Shown: positions 57,162-64,000 of the stretch, one piece after another | Position numbering within the stretch: position 1 is the first letter of the stretch | How the letters are laid out: every line of letters starts with the position of its first letter | DNA from: Amycolatopsis sp. cg9 | Lineage (GTDB): Bacteria; Actinomycetota; Actinomycetes; Mycobacteriales; Pseudonocardiaceae | DNA length: 64,000 bases | Reading direction: 5' to 3' | Assembly: GCF_041346945.1 (NCBI RefSeq) | Contig: NZ_CP166850.1 | Coordinates: 8,106,501-8,170,500 of the forward strand | Position numbers and translations under genes: made by a program | The notes under the pieces: model-generated | Told to the model about the DNA's origin: nothing | Databases searched by the model: none | Seen by the model: the letters and a program-made list of their open reading frames with translations, nothing else

Positions 57162-57407
57162 CTCACTCCCCAGTGCGATTCATGGCGAAGAATCACGCAA
57201 GGTTAAGGCTCAAGTCGCCGCGTGGGGATACGCAATCCGCAGAGTTCAGCCGAATGACCTATCGATCCTGGACCAGACGCAGGAGTTTTCCACGCGATCC
57301 ACGCTCGGCGCGAGCCCACCCGCCACTGTGGACACCTGATCCACTACTGCACGTAACCACTGGCGAATTGTTCCCTTTGCCGGTCGGATATTCACCGACA
57401 ATCCATT
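57162..57407. other. Leader/promoter region of the NRPS/PKS operon
   Basis: This 246-bp stretch must hold the operon promoter on the minus strand. It is less GC-rich than its surroundings near the operon start, but I find no convincing -35/-10 pair. It also follows the 3' end of the DJ-1 gene on the same strand, so read-through is possible. Confidence 0.4.
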
Positions 57408-58118
57408 TCACGAAATCGATCCAGAATCGAGCGCACGCGCGACGCGGGCCGCGGTGTCCACACTGGACTGCGGGTTCTGTCCGGTGACGAGGTTCCGGTC
57501 GGCGACGACCGTGCTCGACCACGGCGCGCCGGGCGTCACGTCGGCTCCCTGCGCGCGCAGCCGGGCCTCGACGAAGAACGGCGCCCGCTCCCCCAGGCCG
57601 CCTTGGCGCTCTTCCTCGTCGCTGAAGGAGGTGATCGCGCGCCCGGCGAAGGCGAACGTCCCGTCGGGCCGGCGGGCGGCGAGGAGCCCGGCGACGCCGT
57701 GGCACAGCGCCGCGACGAGCTTGCCCTCGTCGTCCGCGGCGGTCAGCAGCCGGCCGAGCGCGGGATCCGCCACCAGGTCGGCCATCGGCCCGTGGCCGCC
57801 GGGCAGGTAGAGCGCGTCGTAGCCGTCGACGGTCGCGTCGGCCAGCTTCAGCGGCGAAACCAGGCCTTCGAGCGCGTCGAGGTGGGCGCGGTACCTCGCG
57901 CCGGCCGCGGGATCGACGCCGCCGCGTTCGTCGAAGCTGATCGGGTCGGCGACCGGCCGCCGCCCGGCCGGGGTGGCGATGTCGACGCGGTGCCCGGCCT
58001 CGGTGAGCACCCGGTGCGACTCGGCGACCTCCTCGGCCCAGAAGCCGGTCGGGTGGTCGGTGCCGTCGGCCAAGCGCAGCCGGTCGGCGGCCGAAACGAT
58101 CATGAGAATCCGTGCCAT
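57408..58118 (-). CDS. DJ-1/PfpI-family protein (type 1 glutamine amidotransferase-like)
   Basis: A 236-aa cytoplasmic protein of the Hsp31/YDR533-like subgroup: TGFWAEEVAESHRVL with the conserved acidic residue (29-30), ALYLPGGHGPMADL, and nucleophile elbow ALCHGVAGLL with Cys139-His140. Such proteins act as glyoxalase III or chaperones. The frame extends upstream to 58235, but the ATG at 58118 begins the conserved MARILMIVSA core. Divergent from a LysR regulator that probably controls it. Confidence 0.9.
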   Translation of the reverse strand: MARILMIVSAADRLRLADGTDHPTGFWAEEVAESHRVLTEAGHRVDIATPAGRRPVADPISFDERGGVDPAAGARYRAHLDALEGLVSPLKLADATVDGYDALYLPGGHGPMADLVADPALGRLLTAADDEGKLVAALCHGVAGLLAARRPDGTFAFAGRAITSFSDEEERQGGLGERAPFFVEARLRAQGADVTPGAPWSSTVVADRNLVTGQNPQSSVDTAARVARALDSGSIS

Positions 58119-58197
58119 GTCCGGGTTCCTTGTCCGCGGGACCCGGTGCCCCGCACGCCGGGAACAACCGCGCCGGCCCGGCGGGTAGTCCGTACCA

Positions 58198-58217
58198 TCC
58201 ATAACGACGCTTATGGA
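58198..58217. promoter_or_regulatory. Palindrome between DJ-1 gene and lysR, candidate LysR operator
   Basis: TCCATAA-CGACGC-TTATGGA is a 20-nt perfect-arm dyad, 80 nt upstream of the DJ-1 start and directly before the lysR ribosome site, well placed for autoregulation and control of the divergent gene. Confidence 0.65.
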
Positions 58218-58228
58218 AGGTGGCTTGC

Positions 58229-59131
58229 GTGCCAAGTCTGGATCTGCTCAGCACGTTCCTCGCGGTCTACCGCCGCGGCTCGCTCTCGGCCGCCGCGGCG
58301 GAGCTGGGCCTGACCCAGCCCGCCGTCACCGGCCAGCTGTCCCGGCTGGAGAAGGAGCTGGGCGAGCCGCTGTTCACCCGGTCCCGCCACGGGGCCGCGC
58401 CGACCGTCCGCGCGGTCGAGCTGGCCGCGCGCATCGGCACCCGGATCGACGAACTGCGGGGCGCGCTCACGGCGGGCCCGGAGGACGCGGTCCCGCTCGA
58501 CCGGGTGGCGCTCGGCGGCGCGAGCGACGCGATGGCGACCCGGGTGCTGCCCGCGCTCACCCCGCTCACCACGCGCGGGCTGCAGCTGTCGGTGACGCTC
58601 GGCCTCGCCGAGGAACTGCTGGCCGCGCTCACCGCGGCCCGCCTCGACCTGGTGGTCTCGTCGGTCCGGCCCCGCGACCGCGCGCTGACCGCGACGCCGA
58701 TGATCGACGAGGAGTTCGTCCTGGTCGCCGCCCCGGCGCTGGCCAGCGGCATCGACCCGGCGCGCCTGGCCGCCGACCCGGTCGGCGCGCTGGCCCAGCT
58801 GCCCCTCGTCGCCTACGCCGACGAGCTGCCGATCATCCGCCGCTACTGGCGCAGCGAATTCGGCAGGCGCCCCCCGAACCGGGTCGCGGTGGTGGTCCCG
58901 GACCTCCGCGCGATCCTGGCGGTGGTCGTCGCGGGCGCGGGCGCGACGGTCCTCCCCCGCTACCTCGCGACGGCGGCGCTGGAGGCGGGCTCGGTGGAGC
59001 TGGTCCACGAACCCGAGACACCCCCGCTGAACACGTGGTACCTGGTCACCCGCACCACCCCACCCCGGCCGGCGGTCAGCCTGGTCCGCGACCGCCTGCT
59101 CCAGCGCGCCCAGGCCTGGGGCTCGCTCTAG
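58229..59131 (+). CDS. LysR-family transcriptional regulator
   Basis: A 300-aa regulator. Winged HTH: FLAVYRRGSLSAAAAELGLTQPAVTGQLSRLEKELGEPLF (core LSAAAAELGLTQPAVTGQL). Effector domain from about 90 with DLVVSSVRPRDRAL and a C-terminal VPDLRAILAVVVAGAGATVLPRY. GTG 58229 is preferred because GGAAGG lies 8 nt upstream; GTG 58220 overlaps that site. Likely controls the DJ-1 gene through the dyad at 58198. Confidence 0.93.
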   Translation: MPSLDLLSTFLAVYRRGSLSAAAAELGLTQPAVTGQLSRLEKELGEPLFTRSRHGAAPTVRAVELAARIGTRIDELRGALTAGPEDAVPLDRVALGGASDAMATRVLPALTPLTTRGLQLSVTLGLAEELLAALTAARLDLVVSSVRPRDRALTATPMIDEEFVLVAAPALASGIDPARLAADPVGALAQLPLVAYADELPIIRRYWRSEFGRRPPNRVAVVVPDLRAILAVVVAGAGATVLPRYLATAALEAGSVELVHEPETPPLNTWYLVTRTTPPRPAVSLVRDRLLQRAQAWGSL

Positions 59132-59141
59132 CCCGCCGCGC

Positions 59142-59282
59142 TCCGCTCCCGCTGCCTGCTCCCGATTGCCCTGCCGCGCTCGCTCTCGCCGCCCGTCCGG
59201 GTTGCTCCCGGTTGCCCTGCGCTCGCTCCCGCGGGGCTCGCTCCCGCTGCCTGCTCCCGGTTGCCCTGCGCTCGCTCCCGCC
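59142..59282. repeat. Imperfect duplication of a CTCCCGCTGCCTGCTCCCG tract
   Basis: CTCCCGCTGCCTGCTCCCG followed by (A/G)TTGCCCTGC occurs at about 59147 and 59245, with further CTCCCGGTTGCCCTGCGCTC pieces between. The arrangement is irregular and lacks uniform spacers, so it is not a CRISPR. Confidence 0.6.
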
Positions 59283-59288
59283 GCGCTG

Positions 59289-59341
59289 CCGCGAATGACT
59301 CATTCGCGGCGCCGGAAGTCCCCGATGAGTCGTTCGCGACC
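59289..59341. repeat. Degenerate second copy of the GCGAATGAGTCATTCGC hairpin
   Basis: GCCGCGAATGACTCATTCG, a GC loop, then CCGATGAGTCGTTCGCGACC: the same inverted-repeat element as at 32398-32454 with a few mismatches in the right arm. Confidence 0.75.
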
Positions 59342-59405
59342 TTCCACTCGCAGTCCGGCCGCAGCCGCGCTCGCTCCTGGCCGCCCGCCAGGCTCAGCCG
59401 GAAAG

Positions 59406-59456
59406 CCGTGAATGCCACGTCGAGAGCCGTTACGTCTCTCGATGTGGCATTCACGG
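59406..59456. repeat. 21-bp inverted repeat of a different sequence (GTGAATGCCAC type)
   Basis: Arms 59406-59426 and 59436-59456 are complementary with one G:T mismatch (CCGTGAATGCCAC...GTGGCATTCACGG) around a 9-nt loop. It likely terminates lysR and the convergent small gene. Confidence 0.75.
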
Positions 59457-59475
59457 ACCGCGGGGCCGGCGCGGC

Positions 59476-59724
59476 TCAGCCCGCGTTGGCCAGGAAGTTT
59501 CCGCCCGCCGGAGCGCTCGCCATCAGGCACGCGTGGCAGGGCATGCCGCGCAGGCCGTCGAGCACCTCGGCCTCGCCGGGGAAGATCGACTCGCCGCACA
59601 GCGCCGTCAGGTGCGCCGGAACCGGGCCGGCGGGGACGGGGATCAGGTGGCAGACGCGTCTGCTCTCGCCGACGACACCTCGGCGAAGCCGCACCAGCGC
59701 GAGCATCCCACCGTTCTCACCCAT
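59476..59724 (-). CDS. Small Cys/His-rich protein, putative zinc binder
   Basis: An 82-aa protein with HLIPVPAGPVPAHLTALCGESIFPGEAEVLDGLRGMPCHACLM (core CGESIFPGEAEVLDGLRGMPC), a His/Cys spacing seen in uncharacterised actinobacterial proteins: HL near residue 29, ALCGE, and CHAC. Probably a zinc-binding structural domain. Start uncertain (ATG 59724 or 59706); neither has a clear ribosome site. Confidence 0.65.
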   Translation of the reverse strand: MGENGGMLALVRLRRGVVGESRRVCHLIPVPAGPVPAHLTALCGESIFPGEAEVLDGLRGMPCHACLMASAPAGGNFLANAG

Positions 59725-59809
59725 AGCGGAAAGGTAGGCCGAACGGCCGATCACGGCTTCGTGCTCGCGACCCAACGATCATCGCCACCGGTGGTCCGCG
59801 GCACCAAAG

Positions 59810-61060
59810 TCACGCCGGGGACAGCACCGCCGCGCCGAGCCGCTGGCACAGGTTGAGCGCCAGCTCGACGTCCAGCCGTCCCTCGCCGAGCCCGCGCGGC
59901 AGCAGCTCCTGGGCCTTGCGGACGCGGTACTGGACGGAGTTCTTGTGCATCGTCAGCTCGGCGGCCGCCGCGGTGTAGCTGCCGCCCGAGGCGAGGAACA
60001 CCCGCAGCGTCTCGCGCAGCCGGCCGCAGTTCTCGTCGTCGGCCGACATCGGCCCGAGCGTGCTCGCGACCCACAGGCGCGCCGCGTTGAGGTCGCTCGT
60101 CATCAGCGCCACCGTGCCGACCTCCCGGAAGGTCAGCACGCGGTCGCAGTGGTCGCCGGCGGCGAGCGCCAGCGCGTGCACGCGGCGGGCCTGCTGGTGG
60201 GTGTCGCGGAAGCCGTCGACGCCGGTGCCGGGGTCGCCGACGGTCATCCTTACGCCCGGGTCGGCGTCCGCGAGCGCCGCGTCGAGGTGCTCGCGGCGGA
60301 CCGACGCGACCGGCAGCCACGCCCACGCGCCGGCTTCGTCGCGGGGCACGAACAGCGGGCGGCCCGCACCGCCGGCGCGTTCCAGCACCGCGACGGCGAC
60401 CGACTCCAGGTGCGACAGCACGTCGTGGGCCTCGGATGCGTGCCAGACGACCAGCCCGACGTGCGTGCCGCGCAAGCGGTAGCCGATCACCGCCTCGGCC
60501 GCGTCGACGTCGGGCGAGCCGCCGTTCTCGCCGAGCAGGTCCAGCACCTTGGCCGCCCGCGCGGCACTCCGGTTGAGCAGCCAGCTGTCACGTTCGTCCT
60601 GGTAGACGCCGACGAGCTGGCGGACCACCCGGGTGATGAACTCGTAGGCGACCTTGAGCAGCCGCCGCATCATCGCCCCGAGCAGGGCCGCGTCGTCGAC
60701 CACGCGGATGCACTCCTGGAACCCGAAGTCGAGCATCGCGGCCTGGCCGAGGTCGTACGCGCGGATCAGGTCGAACACCGGTGTGCCGCGCTGCGCCAGC
60801 CGCCGCGCGTACTCCATCGCCGCGGCCGGCGGCTCGACGGTCGCCGGGTCGATGCCGTGCCGGAAGATCTGCAGGGCGGTCTCGATGTTCTGGTAGACGC
60901 TCGCCGAGAGCAGGCTGACCATCCGCTCGTCGTCGTTGACCAGCTGCGGCAGGTCGGCGGCGTACAGCTGGACCAGTTCCCCGGTGAGATCGCCCGCGCG
61001 GTCCGCGAGGGTGGCGGCGATCTGCCGGATGCGCTCCGAGACGACTTCTTCGTCCACCAT
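59810..61060 (-). CDS. PucR/CdaR-family transcriptional regulator
   Basis: A 416-aa regulator. Residues about 10-160 form a helical RsbT-co-antagonist-like domain (LIRAYDLGQAAMLDFGFQE), about 170-310 a GGDEF-like central domain typical of PucR proteins, and the C-terminal HTH_30 reads LRETLRVFLASGGSYTAAAAELTMHKNSVQYRVRKAQELL (core SYTAAAAELTMHKNSVQYRV). ATG at 61060. The alpha/beta hydrolase gene ends 29 nt upstream on the same strand. Effector unknown. Confidence 0.93.
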   Translation of the reverse strand: MVDEEVVSERIRQIAATLADRAGDLTGELVQLYAADLPQLVNDDERMVSLLSASVYQNIETALQIFRHGIDPATVEPPAAAMEYARRLAQRGTPVFDLIRAYDLGQAAMLDFGFQECIRVVDDAALLGAMMRRLLKVAYEFITRVVRQLVGVYQDERDSWLLNRSAARAAKVLDLLGENGGSPDVDAAEAVIGYRLRGTHVGLVVWHASEAHDVLSHLESVAVAVLERAGGAGRPLFVPRDEAGAWAWLPVASVRREHLDAALADADPGVRMTVGDPGTGVDGFRDTHQQARRVHALALAAGDHCDRVLTFREVGTVALMTSDLNAARLWVASTLGPMSADDENCGRLRETLRVFLASGGSYTAAAAELTMHKNSVQYRVRKAQELLPRGLGEGRLDVELALNLCQRLGAAVLSPA

Positions 61061-61089
61061 GGAGCCACTCTACGGGGTCGTGGATCAAG

Positions 61090-61752
61090 CTAATCGAGGA
61101 ACACGTCGATCAAGTCGAACGTCGCACCGGGAGCCTGCAGCGCCGGCATGTGCCCGGCGCCCGGCACGACCTCGAACCGCGCGTCGGCGAACGCGGCCGC
61201 GTAGGCCTTTCCGAAGGCCGGCGGCACGACGGTGTCGTCCTCGCCCCAGATGAGCAGTGCCGGGGTCCGGACCCGGGCCAGCCGGCGCAGCAGCTTCGGG
61301 TCGGCCAGGCCGGGGCCGGCGTAGGTCCGCAACGCGGCCAGGTCGGCCGGGTCCGGCCCCGGCGCGCCGGGCGGCGGCTGCGGCATCCGCACCGGGACGC
61401 CCTCGACCTCGGGGCCGATGGCGTCGAGCAGGACCAGCTTGCCGAGCCGCCGGCCGCGGTCGCGCACGGCCAGCTCGGCCGCGACCCAGCCGCCGAAGGA
61501 GCTGGCCACCACGGTGACACCGGCGAGGTCTTCGTCCTCGAGGAGGTCGAGGTAGGCCAGTGCGAGGTCGTCGACGCCGGTGCACCAGTCCGGACGCGGG
61601 GTGCCCGACCAGCCCGGGTGCGTCGGGGCGAGCACGCGGGCGCGGGGCGCGAAGTGCTCGACGACCGGGGCGACGCCACGGGGCCCGGCGCCGCCGTGCA
61701 GCACCAGCACGGTCCGGTCGCCGGCACCGGTGTCGAGGAGGTCGAAGACCAT
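61090..61752 (-). CDS. Alpha/beta hydrolase
   Basis: A 220-aa hydrolase: oxyanion HGGAGPRG (19-26), nucleophile Ser85 in VVASSFGGWVAAEL, Asp in LLIWGEDDTVVPP, and His in GAGHMPALQ. It follows the FAD monooxygenase gene by 14 nt on the same strand, so TetR, monooxygenase and hydrolase form one operon, probably an oxidation-hydrolysis pathway for a small aromatic or ester compound (inference). Confidence 0.92.
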   Translation of the reverse strand: MVFDLLDTGAGDRTVLVLHGGAGPRGVAPVVEHFAPRARVLAPTHPGWSGTPRPDWCTGVDDLALAYLDLLEDEDLAGVTVVASSFGGWVAAELAVRDRGRRLGKLVLLDAIGPEVEGVPVRMPQPPPGAPGPDPADLAALRTYAGPGLADPKLLRRLARVRTPALLIWGEDDTVVPPAFGKAYAAAFADARFEVVPGAGHMPALQAPGATFDLIDVFLD

Positions 61753-61766
61753 GGCCGTTCCTTTCG

Positions 61767-62870
61767 TCAGTGACCTGCGGCGAACCGGGTCATCTGCTCG
61801 ACCATCGCGGCGGGCGCGCCGGGGGCGAAGCAGGCTTCGAGGTTGTCCGCCGAGTCCCGGGCGGCCGATTCCGCGCGGGGGAACATCGCGGCTTCGTAGG
61901 CCGAGAGAGCGCTTTCGACGTCGTCGTGGTCCGCCAGCGCCAGGGCCAGTTCGGCGGCGTCGAGCATGGCGAGGTTCGCACCCTCACCGGCGAAGGGCGA
62001 CATCACGTGTGCGGCATCGCCCAGGAGTGTCACACCCGGGACGCGGGCCCAGCGGTGCCCCACCGGCAGCGCGTGGATCGGCCGCGGGATGAGGCCGGCG
62101 TCGGCTTCCGCGACGAGCGCCCGGAGCCCGGCGTCGAAGTCCGCGAAGACGTCGAGCAGCCGATCCCGCTCGGCCAGGTCCGCGGCCGCGGCGGGATCCC
62201 CGGTCTCGACGGCGGCGTACACCCGGATCCACCCGCCGCCGGTGCGCTGGGCGATCAGCCCCTTCCCCGCGGCGAGCGCGAACATCGACCCGGACCCGAC
62301 CAGCTCCGCCACCGCCGGGTGCCGTTCGTCCACATCGGACAGCCGGGCTTCCACGAAGGACAGCCCGGAGTAGGCGGGCACGGCGTCCGACAGCAGGGGC
62401 CGGACCTTCGACCAGGCACCGTCCGCGCCGACGACCAGGCCGGCCTCGACGACCTCGCCGGTGCCGAGGGTGAGCTTCCCCGGCGACACCGCGGTCACCT
62501 TGGCGCCCCAGCGGACGACGCCGGCCGGCAAGGACTCGGCGAGGAGCCGTTTCAGGGCACCGCGGTCGACCTCGGGCCGGGTGCCGCCGCTCGCTTCGGC
62601 GGTCTCTTCGAACCGGACGACGCCGTCGCGGTCGAGGATCCGCAGGGCTTCGCCTTCTTCCCTGGCGATCGCGCGGAACCCGTCGAGCAGGCCGGCTTCG
62701 GCCAGCGCGCGCAGCCCGGACTCCTCGTGCAGGTCGAGGGTGCCGCCTTGGTCGCGGCTGACGGGCGTGGCGTCCAGCTCGTACACGGTCGCGGCGATGC
62801 CGCGGGTGTGCAGGACGCGGGCCAGGGTGAGGCCACCCAGGCCCCCGCCGGCGATGGCGATCTCGGGCAT
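61767..62870 (-). CDS. FAD-dependent monooxygenase (TetX/PHBH-like)
   Basis: A 367-aa group A flavin monooxygenase: GxGxxG in IAGGGLGGLTLARVL (5-19), DG-type motif VVGADGAWSKVRPLL, and GDAAHVMSPFAGEGANLAMLDA (core GDAAHVMSPFAGEGANLAM) near 287. The sequence EVDRGALKRLLAESLP and overall pattern are those of TetX-like enzymes. Its ATG overlaps the TetR stop (TGATG), with GAGGAG 5 nt upstream. Being under TetR control suggests detoxification or drug inactivation, but substrates cannot be read from the sequence. Confidence 0.93.
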   Translation of the reverse strand: MPEIAIAGGGLGGLTLARVLHTRGIAATVYELDATPVSRDQGGTLDLHEESGLRALAEAGLLDGFRAIAREEGEALRILDRDGVVRFEETAEASGGTRPEVDRGALKRLLAESLPAGVVRWGAKVTAVSPGKLTLGTGEVVEAGLVVGADGAWSKVRPLLSDAVPAYSGLSFVEARLSDVDERHPAVAELVGSGSMFALAAGKGLIAQRTGGGWIRVYAAVETGDPAAAADLAERDRLLDVFADFDAGLRALVAEADAGLIPRPIHALPVGHRWARVPGVTLLGDAAHVMSPFAGEGANLAMLDAAELALALADHDDVESALSAYEAAMFPRAESAARDSADNLEACFAPGAPAAMVEQMTRFAAGH

Positions 62871-63556
62871 CAGGACTCCTCGGGGTCGGGGCGCGGGGTG
62901 GCGAGCGCGCCGTTGAGCAGCGCGTCGAACGCCCACCTGGCGCGGACGGGGCCGGGGCCGGACACCAGGTCGGCGGCCAGCGCGGCGATGTGCGGGTGGG
63001 TCCGCGGCGACGCCGCCGCGACGGACTCGACCATGACCTCGTGCTCGCGGGCGGCGCCGGGCTTCTCCCGGCGGCTGCCGTGTTCGACGGCGGCCGCGGT
63101 GGCGCTCAGCAGGAGCACGTCGACGGCCCACGCGGCCTGCCCCGGGGCCATGCCGCCCTCGTCGAGCAGCGCCAGCACGGCCTCGACGAGCGCGAAGTAG
63201 TTCGGCCCGCTCAGCCGCGTCACCAGCGCGACCCGGGCCAGGCTGGGGTGCGCGAACAGCACCGCCCGGTAGGACTCCAGCACCGCCCACAGCCGTTCGC
63301 GCCAGTCCCCGGCACCGTCGAGCTCGACCTCGGCGAGCAGTTCGTCGAGCACCGCGGCGTGCAGCTCCTCGGTGTCCTTGACGTAGACGTAGAGCGACGC
63401 GGCGCCGGTGTCGAGCTCCTTGGCGAGCCGCCGCATGGTGACGCGCTCGACGCCCTCGGCGCGCAGCACCGCGACCGCCGCCGCCACGATGCCTTCGCGC
63501 GTCAACGCCGGTTTCGCCGGGCGCTCCCGCCGGTTGTAAGTGCTGTCCGGAGCCAT
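62870..63556 (-). CDS. TetR-family repressor
   Basis: A 228-aa repressor. HTH: LTREGIVAAAVAVLRAEGVERVTMRRLAKELDTGAASLYVYVKD (core VTMRRLAKELDTGAASLYVY), ligand domain of the TetR_C type. It heads the repressor-monooxygenase-hydrolase operon and most likely represses it from the two dyads directly upstream of its start. Confidence 0.93.
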   Translation of the reverse strand: MAPDSTYNRRERPAKPALTREGIVAAAVAVLRAEGVERVTMRRLAKELDTGAASLYVYVKDTEELHAAVLDELLAEVELDGAGDWRERLWAVLESYRAVLFAHPSLARVALVTRLSGPNYFALVEAVLALLDEGGMAPGQAAWAVDVLLLSATAAAVEHGSRREKPGAAREHEVMVESVAAASPRTHPHIAALAADLVSGPGPVRARWAFDALLNGALATPRPDPEES

Positions 63557-63569
63557 GCCACCACCATAA

Positions 63570-63596
63570 CGAACATGTTCGTGACGAACACGTTCG
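63570..63596. promoter_or_regulatory. Paired TetR operators
   Basis: CGAACATGTTCG (63570-63581, perfect dyad) and CGAACACGTTCG (63585-63596, near-perfect) lie 15 nt apart, 14 nt before the tetR ATG. Confidence 0.8.
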
Positions 63597-63928
63597 GGTG
63601 AGGTGGATCACGGTCAGGCTACGGTGCGCTCCTCAGAAACTTCTCAGAACAATGGCGGTAACCCGATTAATTCCGAAACATTCCCGAAACACGGAACGGA
63701 CCACTTCGCAAACTGGTCTGGACCATTGGGCCACGATCACCCTGACGGCGGTTTTACGTTGCCCACAGCCGGAAACTCCAGTGAATCACTTTACTTAAAT
63801 GTGCTTAACCGACCTTAGTACCTTGTGACGAGTGACGGACGGACGGTATATCTGAGCGAACCGAATTCGCAGCGGCCGGTCCCTCCCCCGGCCGGTTCGA
63901 TGCCGCCCGCACCGACACCGGAGGCACC
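63597..63928. other. Long upstream region of the right-end gene
   Basis: About 330 bp, noticeably more AT-rich than the rest of the window around 63655-63830, with no supported gene. It contains a plausible promoter at 63823-63852 and otherwise nothing I recognise. Confidence 0.5.
63823..63852 (+). promoter_or_regulatory. Promoter candidate for the right-end gene
   Basis: TTGTGA (63823-63828) and TATATC (63847-63852) with an 18-nt spacer, 77 nt upstream of the ATG at 63929. Confidence 0.5.
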
Positions 63929-64000
63929 ATGCACCGCCTGAACCCGGCCCGCGAGCACGTCATCGGGCTGTACCGCATCGTCATCGGCTTCCTGTTCGCC
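63929..64000 (+). CDS. Start of a membrane protein gene, probably DoxX family (partial)
   Basis: Twenty-four codons before the window ends: MHRLNPAREHVIGLYRIVIG then FLFA. CGGAGG lies 5 nt before the ATG. The basic start followed by LYRIVIGFLFA resembles the first membrane helix of actinobacterial DoxX proteins. Too short to be sure. Confidence 0.6.
   Translation, partial: MHRLNPAREHVIGLYRIVIGFLFA

Larger units (their letters stand above)
59132..59475. other. Repeat-filled intergenic region
   Basis: A 344-bp gap between lysR and the small zinc-binding gene. It holds a duplicated CTCGCTCCCGCTGCCTGCTC tract, a degenerate copy of the GCGAATGAGTCATTCGC hairpin and a third hairpin (GTGAATGCCAC). 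No gene is supported on either strand. Confidence 0.7.

Noticed and set aside
51475..57339. A 1954-codon open frame on the plus strand across the NRPS genes
   Set aside because: It is the antisense shadow of GC-rich coding sequence; its translation is Arg/Gly/Pro-rich with no domains, while the minus strand shows clear A, PCP, C and KS motifs.
57408..58118. DJ-1 gene as the first gene of the NRPS/PKS operon
   Set aside because: It is separated by 246 bp and faces a LysR gene with its own operator; it is more likely a separate stress unit.
59142..59282. Possible CRISPR array
   Set aside because: Repeat units are irregular in length, there are no unique spacers, and no cas genes are nearby.
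63598..63818. Two short plus-strand ORFs upstream of the right-end gene
   Set aside because: They lie in AT-richer non-coding sequence, lack ribosome sites and have no coding-like codon use.

Overview
The window is high-GC actinomycete chromosome, probably Pseudonocardiaceae and most likely Amycolatopsis-like. This is inferred from GC-rich third codon positions, frequent GTG starts, ATGA/GTGA stop-start overlaps, a PucR/LysR/TetR-rich regulator set, and hairpin repeats built on GCGAATGAGTCATTCGC. No transposase, phage gene, rRNA or CRISPR array was seen.

Layout. 0-7 kb: end of a CDS, tRNA-Pro(GGG) with promoter and terminator, an 11-residue-period pentapeptide-like membrane protein, a SAM methyltransferase, a ClpX-type zinc-finger/HTH protein, a secreted SGNH hydrolase and a secreted GH25 muramidase. 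7.2-11.2 kb: a translationally coupled pair of HemN-like radical SAM enzyme and two-domain glycosyltransferase. 11.4-14.9 kb: a NarL-type two-component system, then a small membrane protein and a membrane-anchored DJ-1/PfpI protein behind a palindromic site. 14.9-20.3 kb: divergent secreted GH54 arabinofuranosidase and GH78 rhamnosidase with LacI-type operator candidates. 20.6-23.6 kb: zinc-finger protein, CPA1 antiporter, CsbD stress protein and an Asp-nucleophile alpha/beta hydrolase. 23.6-27.7 kb: complete selenocysteine locus (selC-selA-selB on the minus strand, selD divergent). 27.8-32.4 kb: small proteins, an isochorismatase-like hydrolase, and a beta-lactamase locus arranged like blaL-blaA-blaB of Streptomyces cacaoi.

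32.4-57.2 kb is the most interesting region: a nine-gene NRPS/PKS operon transcribed leftward, almost entirely joined by overlapping stop/start codons. Read in transcription order it is A-PCP-KS (no AT); A-PCP-C-PCP; KS-AT-KR-DH-ACP; C-A(Asn)-PCP; C-A(Ser)-PCP-TE fused to a complete MFS transporter; two paralogous ATP-grasp proteins; a TauD/SyrP-type dioxygenase; and a flavodoxin-fold oxidoreductase. The terminal TE carries Cys instead of Ser at the nucleophile, as in some TEs that form beta-lactones, beta-lactams or strained lactones. I recognise no known pathway with this gene set. The product is inferred to be an acyl or aminoacyl polyketide unit followed by Asn and Ser (possibly beta-hydroxylated), released by the Cys-TE and modified or completed by the ATP-grasp enzymes.

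57.4-64 kb: a DJ-1 protein divergent from a LysR regulator, a repeat-rich intergenic region, a PucR regulator, an alpha/beta hydrolase, a TetR-FAD monooxygenase pair with two operator palindromes, and the start of a probable DoxX-family gene. Adenylation codes were read by hand against GrsA positions. All family assignments rest on motif recognition, not database searches.
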